Made by a program: the position numbers and the translations under genes. From Thiothrix eikelboomii (GTDB lineage: Bacteria > Pseudomonadota > Gammaproteobacteria > Thiotrichales > Thiotrichaceae), in NCBI RefSeq assembly GCF_900167255.1, contig NZ_FUYB01000001.1, forward strand, positions 89,632 through 153,631: a DNA stretch of 64,000 nucleotides. Direction: 5' to 3'. The notes under the pieces were generated by a model. It searched no databases. It was not told where the DNA came from and was given only the letters and a program-made list of their open reading frames with translations. Positions 25,874-33,210 of this stretch are shown here, in pieces; position 1 is the stretch's first letter; every line of letters begins with the position of its first letter.

Positions 25874-26578
25874 TCACAGTCTATCTGCCGATTCCTGCAT
25901 AATTCTAAGCACACGAGGGTCTAAACAAGAACGCATAAAAGCATTCATTGCCACCTCATCACCCGATTCATAAAAAGCCAGCATGAGTTGATTGAATTCC
26001 AGTTGGCGCTTGGCAGGTAAGTTGATAGCTGGGTAACCCTGCTGGAGTAAATGCCCATTCATCATCAAGCGTCCCATACGCTTGTTCACATCATAAAAAA
26101 ATTCGCACCGTGCCATCGTCAGGAAAATATGAATAGCTTGATCATAAATATCAGACAAGTTGGTTAGATCCTGTACCATTGCATCAAAGCGAGTGGGTAA
26201 CTCAGCTACAGGTGGAGGCAAATAATCAGTTCCGGCAATCAGAACCGCCCCTGAGCGAAACTCTCCCCATGCTAAGGCCTCTTCTTTAGCTGCCACTGCA
26301 TGTAGCTCGCAAGCTTTTTGTGCAGACACGGCAAATTCACCCCGCTCAAGCCAGCGAAATAATAACCGCCAAGCCTTGCCTTGATTCACCGTGATTTGCT
26401 GGTCGGAGAGTTTATGCCCACCCACGGTAATACCCTCCAGCAGAGTTTGCACTTCTGGCAGGGTCATATTGATCCCTTCCAGATTGACAGCATCATAGAC
26501 AAACTCACTGAGCTGACGCTTAGCCAGCATCAGCGCTTTGGCGGGATTGGGCTGCATTTGCCAGTAGTTATCTTGCAT
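25874..26578 (-). CDS. Fic/DOC-fold protein lacking the catalytic histidine
   Basis: A 234-residue Fic-domain protein. The expected HPFx(D/E)GN(G/K)R loop appears as EFFYDVNKRMGRLMMNG (159-175): Asn165, Lys166 and Arg167 are kept, but Glu159 replaces the His and Val164 replaces the first Gly. An inhibitory-helix-like element, YDAVNLEGINMT (28-39), is present near the N-terminus. Fic proteins transfer AMP or other phosphate-containing groups; without the His that activates the target hydroxyl, this one is unlikely to be a normal AMPylator. It may be a dead-enzyme regulator or use another chemistry. It is divergent from the kinase-like gene. Confidence 0.8.
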   Translation of the reverse strand: MQDNYWQMQPNPAKALMLAKRQLSEFVYDAVNLEGINMTLPEVQTLLEGITVGGHKLSDQQITVNQGKAWRLLFRWLERGEFAVSAQKACELHAVAAKEEALAWGEFRSGAVLIAGTDYLPPPVAELPTRFDAMVQDLTNLSDIYDQAIHIFLTMARCEFFYDVNKRMGRLMMNGHLLQQGYPAINLPAKRQLEFNQLMLAFYESGDEVAMNAFMRSCLDPRVLRIMQESADRL

Positions 26579-26812
26579 AGCTGATCTGCCTTAGAGAATT
26601 GCCAGTGTTTTTAGTTGATTTCTGAGATTCAAACAAGATTTATCGGAAGCCCGTCGTTGGATTATTAGCAGTCATGGCTGGTATACGCTTGGGGGAGAAT
26701 CTAAACATATTAACCAAACCCTTAAACCAAACCAGCCAGCCGTGCTCTCCACCAAAACCACCTATACTTTTAAAAAGCCCCATAAAAATATAAAAGCGCG
26801 AGGAAGGCCACC

Positions 26813-28174
26813 ATGCCCAGCACCCTAGCTCAAGAATACCGCTCCCCCAATGGACTGAATGAACGGAGTAGCACCCTGCCTGCAATTCCGCATGGGGTTT
26901 ACAGTAAGAAAGATGCGGAGCAGGAGGCAAAGTTAGTCGGCTTTGATTTCTATGCAGAAAAACTCGCACTCTGCCCAAAAACTTGGAGCACTAGCCCTGC
27001 AACAATGCTGCGAGATTTAAGCACAACTGACTATCTACAAAGCAGTTATGAAGCTCAGTTCAAAGGCAAAGCCGTGCCGAAGGGCGTGAAAAAAGCGGCT
27101 GTGTTTAAGCAGAGCCTGAATGAGTCGAATACCAGCGGCACCTTCTCCCCCGCTGCGCTTTTGTATTATCACTTCTCGCGTTATTTCGATCTGTCGATTG
27201 CTGTGCCGGTGGCGATTTATCGGGAAATGGATAGTAAGGCACATTATCAGCGCGTGACTCAACGTGGGGTCGCGCAAACCCGTAAGGGGATGATTGCAGC
27301 AGGGTGGCGACACTTAGCAGCGGCAGAAAAAAATCCTGCCAACTTTAAAGCTGCTGCCAGTTTATTCACTCCAGATCGGAAGAAAATCTATGGATGCATG
27401 CTCAAGGCCAAAGGTGAGCGTTATGGTGCGGAGATCAATGGCGTGCGTTCGCGTTGGGGTACGGTGCAAAATGAAGAGTTTCAGCGTACTGCGCCCTATC
27501 TGGCTTTAAGCTTAGATTTGCCTTTACTCCAAGCTATCACCGAAGGCAAAAAACAGGCTTTCAAAAACGTGAAAATCCGTAAAGCCACCGTCGATGCTAA
27601 CCCCTTTCAAATGATGTATTGGATGAAAGAACTCAGCGAAATTGTGTTGCTGGATTTTATCTTCAGCCAACAAGATCGCATCGGTAATATCGACTATGCA
27701 TGGCGCTGGTATTGGCTGGCGAATGGCGAAGTACAATCGCAAGCCGCTGATAGCAAACTCAGCCGCACACAAATGAGCAGCATCAAGCCTCCCGCCGAAA
27801 TTGCCCATCTCTCCCCACAACTCCTACAGCGTACTTGCTTGAATGACAATGATGCAGGTGGACGTGTGCCTTATGTGAACTTTACAAAAAAGACGGGTAT
27901 GCTGCAAAAGCTGCGGCATTTTAGTGGTAACACCTATCAACGCCTGCTGCGCCTGAATGCTGATCTACAAGACTCCGGCGAAATCTTCCAATACCTGCAA
28001 AGTAATTTCCTACTCGATAGCGGGCAACTCAGCCAAATCGTCAAAAATACCCGCCTCGCTAAAGACATTCTGCAAGATACCTGTTCCATTCATAAATTAC
28101 AGTTTGATCTGGATGCGCCAAAAGATTATTTGCTCACGGGGCGGGTGAAAGTGGCGATGGTGTCTTGTGGGTAA
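26813..28174 (+). CDS. Hypothetical protein with HipA/PI3K/FAM20-like kinase motifs
   Basis: A 453-residue protein I cannot place in a named family. Several patches resemble atypical kinases: KKAAVFKQSLN (Lys99 as ATP-binding Lys), then ALLYYHFSRYFDLSIAVPVAIYRE, like the A-x-Y-x-L-S-R-x-L-x-L-x-x-V-P helix-strand of FAM20/PI4K/HipA folds. A catalytic-loop-like LLDFIFSQQDRIGNIDY follows (Asp288, Asn292), and CLNDNDAGGR (Asp345/Asp347) could be the metal-binding loop. The order and spacing fit a kinase. No signal peptide or membrane span is seen. AGGAAGG precedes the ATG. The target is unknown; the kinase reading is inferred from motifs only. Confidence 0.6.
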   Translation: MPSTLAQEYRSPNGLNERSSTLPAIPHGVYSKKDAEQEAKLVGFDFYAEKLALCPKTWSTSPATMLRDLSTTDYLQSSYEAQFKGKAVPKGVKKAAVFKQSLNESNTSGTFSPAALLYYHFSRYFDLSIAVPVAIYREMDSKAHYQRVTQRGVAQTRKGMIAAGWRHLAAAEKNPANFKAAASLFTPDRKKIYGCMLKAKGERYGAEINGVRSRWGTVQNEEFQRTAPYLALSLDLPLLQAITEGKKQAFKNVKIRKATVDANPFQMMYWMKELSEIVLLDFIFSQQDRIGNIDYAWRWYWLANGEVQSQAADSKLSRTQMSSIKPPAEIAHLSPQLLQRTCLNDNDAGGRVPYVNFTKKTGMLQKLRHFSGNTYQRLLRLNADLQDSGEIFQYLQSNFLLDSGQLSQIVKNTRLAKDILQDTCSIHKLQFDLDAPKDYLLTGRVKVAMVSCG

Positions 28175-28218
28175 GGTGATTTGCAAAACCTTGGGGGAAT
28201 ATCTAAGATGATAAACAG

Positions 28219-28239
28219 GGATATACTTAAAGGATATAC
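28219..28239 (+). promoter_or_regulatory. Direct-repeat candidate operator of vapBC
   Basis: GGATATAC occurs twice (28219-28226 and 28232-28239), 13 bases apart, just before the vapB start codon. VapB-type antitoxins repress their own promoter at short repeats, so this is a plausible site. Confidence 0.4.
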
Positions 28240-28242
28240 AAA

Positions 28243-28479
28243 ATGAATTCTGTTCAAACCACTCTTTTTAAAAGTAATCGTAGTCAAGCGGTGCGCTTAC
28301 CTAAACTCGTTGAGCTACCTGCTTCCGTGAGCCGAGTCACAATTGTCGCTATTGGTAATCAACGCATTATCACCCCAGCTCATGAGAGTTGGGATGCTTG
28401 GTTCGATAATCCCCAATGTACCGCTGACTTCATCTCAGAGCGCGACCAACCTGCCGATCAGCAGCGTGAGTTGCTCTAA
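28243..28479 (+). CDS. vapB: VapB-family antitoxin
   Basis: A 78-residue AbrB/MazE-fold antitoxin that neutralises the VapC encoded directly after it and represses the operon. The DNA-binding part is TTLFKSNRSQAVRLPKLVELP, followed by the toxin-binding tail WDAWFDNPQCTADFISERDQP. The stop TAA is immediately followed by the vapC ATG, giving tight translational coupling. It is only distantly similar to the damaged VapB at 19011, so the two modules look independent rather than a recent duplication. Confidence 0.9.
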   Translation: MNSVQTTLFKSNRSQAVRLPKLVELPASVSRVTIVAIGNQRIITPAHESWDAWFDNPQCTADFISERDQPADQQRELL

Positions 28480-28896
28480 ATGCTGAAATATTTACTCGAT
28501 ACCAATATTGTTATTTACACCATTAAAAACCGTCCGCAACCAGTCCGAGTAGCATTCAAACGTCATGAAGGGCAAATGGCAATTTCAGCCGTGACTTGGG
28601 GTGAATTAGTGTTTGGGGCAGAGCGCTCAGCTAATCCTGCTAAAAACCAAGCAGATATTGAAGGGCTCGCCGCCCGTTTGGAAATTTTGGATTTTGATGA
28701 TTTAGCCGCCGCCCATTTTGGGCAGGTACGCGCAGAACTGTATGCGGTGGGTCAACCGATTGGGCCTTACGATATGATGATTGCAGGGCATGCACGCTCT
28801 ACAGGATTGATTTTGGTAACGAATAATCTTCGTGAATTTGAGCGAGTGCAAGGTTTACGCTTGGAAAATTGGACGGAATCAATTAGCTCTACTTAA
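28480..28896 (+). CDS. vapC: VapC-family PIN-domain toxin
   Basis: A 138-residue PIN-domain ribonuclease that in studied cases cuts tRNA. The acidic active site is complete: YLLDTNIVIY (first Asp), VTWGELVFGAERS (Glu), and IGPYDMMIAGHA (Asp), with the typical C-terminus LILVTNNLREFERVQGLRLENW. It directly follows its antitoxin. The 3' end overlaps the convergent GNAT toxin gene by four bases, so the two toxin-antitoxin modules sit tail to tail. Confidence 0.93.
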   Translation: MLKYLLDTNIVIYTIKNRPQPVRVAFKRHEGQMAISAVTWGELVFGAERSANPAKNQADIEGLAARLEILDFDDLAAAHFGQVRAELYAVGQPIGPYDMMIAGHARSTGLILVTNNLREFERVQGLRLENWTESISST

Positions 28897-29402
28897 GCCG
28901 CAAAACCGTTTTGTTTTAAGTCGCTGACTTTAATAATCAGCGAACCTTTCGGGTCAAACGGCGTATCCTCAAAGCCCCAATGCTGATAGAAAGTCCGTGC
29001 CTTTTTATCTAAAGGATGAGTGATTAAGCAAGCACAGCCGATTTGCTCACTGATCTGAACAGTGGTGCGAAACGCAAAGAATAATAAGGATTGTGCAATC
29101 CCTTGACCTTGATAGGCGCTATCCACTGCTAATTGTCCAAGCAATACAGCAGGTATACTTTCAGGGCGGTTGCGTTGTTGAGATTTGGGCAAATATTCGC
29201 GTTTAATTTCGGCAGCTGTCAGTGAGACATAAGCAACTATTTTGCCTTGTTCATTGGTAATGACATTGGTGCGCGAACTGCCCAATTGCTGATTGCGCCA
29301 AGCATGGGTTTGCAACCATGTATTCAATGAAGGACGTCCACAATCAAATTCATTGCGGTTATCAGTTTGCTCCAAAGGACGCGGTTTGCTTAGCGTTCCC
29401 AT
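28893..29402 (-). CDS. TacT-type GNAT acetyltransferase toxin
   Basis: A 169-residue GNAT protein of the TacT/AtaT class, which acetylates aminoacyl-tRNA to stop translation. Hallmarks are FDCGRPSLNTWLQTHAWRNQ near the N-terminus, the acetyl-CoA-binding VLLGQLAVDSAYQGQGIAQSLL (Q-x-x-G-x-G/A loop) and the C-terminal ARTFYQHWGFEDTPFDP with the conserved Tyr. It overlaps the upstream antitoxin gene by 13 bases, the usual arrangement for this class. Confidence 0.88.
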   Translation of the reverse strand: MGTLSKPRPLEQTDNRNEFDCGRPSLNTWLQTHAWRNQQLGSSRTNVITNEQGKIVAYVSLTAAEIKREYLPKSQQRNRPESIPAVLLGQLAVDSAYQGQGIAQSLLFFAFRTTVQISEQIGCACLITHPLDKKARTFYQHWGFEDTPFDPKGSLIIKVSDLKQNGFAA

Positions 29403-29653
29403 ACGGAGTTCATCGTAGCTAAGCGTTTTAAAGCGTGGTTGGTTTTAGCGGGTGCATCTAACCATGCTTCAAATTGCTCCCACATCTCATTGGGGATTTC
29501 AACAACACGTTGTTCCATCAGCTCTAGTTCGGCAGCTTCAAGTGCTTTGCGCCGGATAAATTCACTCAGTGTAGTGTGAGCGTGTTGGGCCGCTATTTCG
29601 AGGAGGCTACGCTCATCGTCATTGACGCGAACGCTGAGGGTGGTGGTGGACAT
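29390..29653 (-). CDS. DUF1778 (TacA-type) ribbon-helix-helix antitoxin
   Basis: An 87-residue antitoxin. The N-terminal ribbon-helix-helix STTTLSVRVNDDERSLLEIA and HTTLSEFIRRKALEAAE bind the operator; the C-terminal tail (EMWEQFEAWLDAPAKTNHALKRL) should wrap the GNAT toxin. The start at ATG 29653 opens directly with the DNA-binding strand; the longer frame to 29692 adds an uncharacteristic stretch. Confidence 0.9.
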   Translation of the reverse strand: MSTTTLSVRVNDDERSLLEIAAQHAHTTLSEFIRRKALEAAELELMEQRVVEIPNEMWEQFEAWLDAPAKTNHALKRLATMNSVWER

Positions 29654-29757
29654 AATATTTAGCTCTCGTATTACTTTGTAATACAGTAGCATAGTTTTCT
29701 ATTAGAAATGAATCAGTTTAGATCAATTCAGCGCAAGCTGTGTTGCTAGGGGTATAT

Positions 29758-29780
29758 AAAAAAAGGCGAGTTACCCCGCC
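29758..29780 (-). terminator. Terminator of the aceE-aceF-lpdA operon
   Basis: On the minus strand a GGCG...CGCC hairpin with an interior mismatch (29780-29765) is followed by seven T (29764-29758), 25 bases after the lpdA stop. Confidence 0.7.
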
Positions 29781-29804
29781 GTTTTTCGCCGCAGCTATTC
29801 AGCT

Positions 29805-31571
29805 TTAATGCCGTTTCTTAGGCGCAATTAAGTCAGTAATCGAGCCTTCAAACATCTCCGCTGCCATCGCTACCGTTTCCGAGAGCGTTGGATGCGGATG
29901 CACCGTCAAGCCAATATCCGTCGCATTCGCGCCCATCTCAATCGCCAAGGCAACCTCAGCAATCAAATCACCCGCATTCACGCCGACAATGCCCGCACCA
30001 ATCACTCGATCAGTTTCCTCATCGAAGATCAATTTGGTCACGCCCTCATCGCGCCCCAGTGACAAGGCACGACCACTGGCTGCCCACGGGAAGACACCTT
30101 TGCCCACTTTCATACCTTTGGCCTTGGCTTCCTCCTCCGTCACCCCCACCCACGCAATTTCAGGATCAGTGTAGGCTACCGATGGAATCACCCGTGCATC
30201 AAAGTGGCTGGGTAAACCAGAAGCGGCTTCAGCGGCCGTTTTACCTTCATGAACTGCTTTATGTGCCAACATCGGCTGACCGATAATATCGCCAATCGCG
30301 AAAATATGCGGCTGAGTGGTACGCATTTGCGAATCAACCACTTGCACAAAACCACGCTCATCCACCGCGACCCCCGCTTTCTCTGCACCAATGCGCTTAC
30401 CATTCGGAGTACGGCCAACAGCAACTAATACACGATCATAGACTTGCGGTTCAGCAGGAGCATGCTTGCCTTCAAAGCTGACTTTCATACCCTCTGGAGT
30501 TGCCTCAACTTTGGTCACGCGGGTTTCTAGCCAAATCGCTTCATAGCGCTTTTGGATACGGTTTTGATAAGGCTTCACAATGTCCTTATCCGCCCCTGCG
30601 ACGATACTTGGCAGCATTTCCACCACGGTAATTTTAGTACCGAGTGAGTGATAAACCGTTGCCATTTCCAGACCAATAATCCCACCGCCAATCACCAACA
30701 TCCGTTTAGGAATGCCCGCTAATTCTAAAGCGCCCGTCGAATCAATCACCCGCGAGTCTTCAGGAATAAACGGCAATTTCACCGCTTCAGAGCCAGCAGC
30801 AATCACCGCTTTTTCAAAACGTACTACCGTTTTCTTGCCATCATCACCGACCACTTCGACATGATTAAGATCGAGGAAACTACCTACACCACGCACCACT
30901 TGCACTTTGCGTTGCTTGGCAAGGCCATTTAAGCCGCCAGTTAAGCGCCCGACGATTTTCTCTTTCCAAGTACGTAGTTTGTCGATGTCGATTTTAGGTG
31001 CACTAAACTCAATGCCGAAATCGCTAGATTCATGCGACTCGTCAATCACTTTGGCTGCATGCAATAAGGCTTTAGACGGGATACAACCCACATTCAAGCA
31101 CACACCACCTAGCGTTGACCAACGCTCAACCAGCACCGTTTGCATACCTAAATCAGCAGCACGGAAAGCAGCCGTATAACCACCAGGGCCAGCCCCTAAG
31201 ACCAGCATCTGGCAGCTCACATCCGCAGAACCGCTGTGTTTAGCGGCAGCCGGAGTCGCTACCACGGCTGTAGGCGCGGGCGTACTAACAGCCGGAGCTG
31301 GCGCAGATTGGCTAGGAGCAGCCGCAACGCCTTCTACTTCCATTTTGCAAATCAGCGAACCTTCAGAGGCTTTATCGCCGACCTTAATCAGCATTTCTTT
31401 AATCGTGCCTGCATGGGAAGATGGAATATCCATCGAGGCTTTATCTGATTCCAGTGTGATCAGTGCATCTTCTTTTTGCACTTTATCACCCACTTTTACC
31501 AGCACCTCAATGACATCGACACTTTTGAAATCCCCAATGTCCGGTACTTTGACTTCAACAATTTGACTCAT
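29805..31571 (-). CDS. lpdA: Dihydrolipoyl dehydrogenase with N-terminal lipoyl domain
   Basis: A 588-residue E3 component that reoxidises dihydrolipoamide with NAD+. An N-terminal lipoyl domain (about 1-80, lipoylated Lys in ESDKASMDIP) is joined by an Ala/Pro linker (about 82-112) to the flavoprotein. That part has the FAD site VLGAGPGGYTAAFRAADLG, the redox disulfide GGVCLNVGCIPSK, the NAD site VIGGGIIGLEMA and the C-terminal HPHPTLSE with the catalytic His-Glu pair. A lipoyl-bearing E3 is typical of Neisseria- and Ralstonia-type complexes. It is the last gene of the operon, 11 bases after aceF. Confidence 0.96.
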   Translation of the reverse strand: MSQIVEVKVPDIGDFKSVDVIEVLVKVGDKVQKEDALITLESDKASMDIPSSHAGTIKEMLIKVGDKASEGSLICKMEVEGVAAAPSQSAPAPAVSTPAPTAVVATPAAAKHSGSADVSCQMLVLGAGPGGYTAAFRAADLGMQTVLVERWSTLGGVCLNVGCIPSKALLHAAKVIDESHESSDFGIEFSAPKIDIDKLRTWKEKIVGRLTGGLNGLAKQRKVQVVRGVGSFLDLNHVEVVGDDGKKTVVRFEKAVIAAGSEAVKLPFIPEDSRVIDSTGALELAGIPKRMLVIGGGIIGLEMATVYHSLGTKITVVEMLPSIVAGADKDIVKPYQNRIQKRYEAIWLETRVTKVEATPEGMKVSFEGKHAPAEPQVYDRVLVAVGRTPNGKRIGAEKAGVAVDERGFVQVVDSQMRTTQPHIFAIGDIIGQPMLAHKAVHEGKTAAEAASGLPSHFDARVIPSVAYTDPEIAWVGVTEEEAKAKGMKVGKGVFPWAASGRALSLGRDEGVTKLIFDEETDRVIGAGIVGVNAGDLIAEVALAIEMGANATDIGLTVHPHPTLSETVAMAAEMFEGSITDLIAPKKRH

Positions 31572-31582
31572 AACAGTGCTCC

Positions 31583-33199
31583 TTACAGAATGAGATTACG
31601 GACATCAGATAAGACGAAGGATAAGTGGCTAACAAAGCGCGCAGCATACGCGCCATCAATCACTCGATGGTCATAAGACACCGCTAAGGGCTGAATTAAG
31701 CGATCCACGATTTCACCATTTTTACGCACCAAGCGCTCTTGGGCGCGAGTCAGACCGAGAATACCGACCTCAGGTGCGTTCACAATCGGGGTAAAGTTAG
31801 TGCCACCAATTCCGCCAAGGCTGGAAATGGAGAAACAACCACCTTGCATATCAGCAGCTTTGAGCTTACCTTCGCGTGCTTTTTTGGAGATGTCGCCCAA
31901 CTCACGCGCTAGCTCAAACAAGCCTTTACGATCGACATCTTTAATCACAGGTACGACTAAACCATCCGGTGTATCCACCGCAATGCCAATATTATAGAAC
32001 TTACGCTGAATCAGGTTTTCGCCATCATCCGCGAGGGCTGAGTTGAATTTCGGGAACTCTTTCAAACCCGCCGCGACTGCTTTCATCATAAATACCAGCG
32101 GAGTGAAATTAAAGCCCATCGCTTTGGCTTTATCTTTCATGCTAGAGCGATACGCTTCTAACTCTGTAATATCCGCTTCGTCAAAATGCGTGACTTGCGG
32201 CACTGTTAACCAAGCACGATGTAAATGCTTGGCGGAGAGCTTGCCAATGCGTGACATCGGTACCGTTTCGACTGCACCGAATTTACTCCAATCTGGTTGG
32301 GTAATGAATTGCACACCCCCCATCCCTGCAGTCGTCGTAGCTGAGTTTGAGCTGGCAACTGGCATTGAAACCGCAGCACTTGGCGCAGCAGCTACCGGTG
32401 CAGCCACTGCCCCACCCGCTTTAAAGCCACGCACATCTTGCTCGGTAATCCGCCCACTCGGCCCTGTGCCTGCAACTTGTGCGAGATCTACACCGAGTTC
32501 CCGCGCAATGCGACGCACGGATGGACTCGCATAAGCCCGCTTAAATGTCTCATCATTACCCACACTCAGCACGGGGGCAGCCGCCTGCGTAGCCACCGCT
32601 GCAGTCGCTGCTGGAGTAGCGTTAGGGGCTTCTGCAGGTGTGGCACCTTCCACCTCTAATAAAAGAATCGGGCTACCTTCAGAAACCTTATCGCCGACTG
32701 CGATTTTGATTTCCTTAACCTTGCCACCTTTGGGAGAGGGAATCTCCATTGAAGCTTTATCTGACTCCAGCGTAATTAAAGAATCTTCTGCCTTAATCAC
32801 ATCACCCACTTGCACTAAAACTTCAATCACACTGACGCTTTTAAAATCACCAATATCAGGGACTTTAATTTCTTTCACACCCGCGACTGGAGCAGCCGCT
32901 TGTGCCGCACCACCTGCAACTTTCGGTTGAGCAGGAGCCGCAGCCACATTCACACTGGCCTCAGCGGCATCGGCTAGCAATAAAATCACACTGCCTTCAG
33001 AAACTTTATCCCCCACACTCACTTGAATGGCCTCAACCACACCACCGTGTGAGGCTGGAATATCCATCGAAGCCTTATCGGATTCTAAAGTAATGAGCGG
33101 ATCGTCGATCTTAATGGTATCGCCTACTTTCACCAGCAGCTCAATGACATTAACTGCTTTGAAATCACCAATATCAGGTACTTTGATTTCTTTACTCAT
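31583..33199 (-). CDS. aceF: Dihydrolipoyllysine-residue acetyltransferase (PDH E2)
   Basis: A 538-residue E2 core of pyruvate dehydrogenase, transferring acetyl groups from lipoyl arms to CoA. It has two N-terminal lipoyl domains (about 1-75 and 110-185, with ESDKASMDIP and ESDKASMEIP), Ala/Pro linkers, an E1/E3-binding domain (YASPSVRRIARELGVDLAQV, about 222-260) and the catalytic acyltransferase domain ending with SYDHRVIDGA, whose His and Asp are catalytic. It lies 11 bases after aceE. The lipoyl domains are very alike one another and the one on LpdA. Confidence 0.97.
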   Translation of the reverse strand: MSKEIKVPDIGDFKAVNVIELLVKVGDTIKIDDPLITLESDKASMDIPASHGGVVEAIQVSVGDKVSEGSVILLLADAAEASVNVAAAPAQPKVAGGAAQAAAPVAGVKEIKVPDIGDFKSVSVIEVLVQVGDVIKAEDSLITLESDKASMEIPSPKGGKVKEIKIAVGDKVSEGSPILLLEVEGATPAEAPNATPAATAAVATQAAAPVLSVGNDETFKRAYASPSVRRIARELGVDLAQVAGTGPSGRITEQDVRGFKAGGAVAAPVAAAPSAAVSMPVASSNSATTTAGMGGVQFITQPDWSKFGAVETVPMSRIGKLSAKHLHRAWLTVPQVTHFDEADITELEAYRSSMKDKAKAMGFNFTPLVFMMKAVAAGLKEFPKFNSALADDGENLIQRKFYNIGIAVDTPDGLVVPVIKDVDRKGLFELARELGDISKKAREGKLKAADMQGGCFSISSLGGIGGTNFTPIVNAPEVGILGLTRAQERLVRKNGEIVDRLIQPLAVSYDHRVIDGAYAARFVSHLSFVLSDVRNLIL

Positions 33200-33210
33200 T
33201 TACTCTCTCC

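Noticed and set aside
32043-32534. Plus-strand frame of 163 codons opposite aceF
   Set aside because: It is a shadow of the Ala/Pro-rich and catalytic regions of AceF; composition is that of antisense codons.
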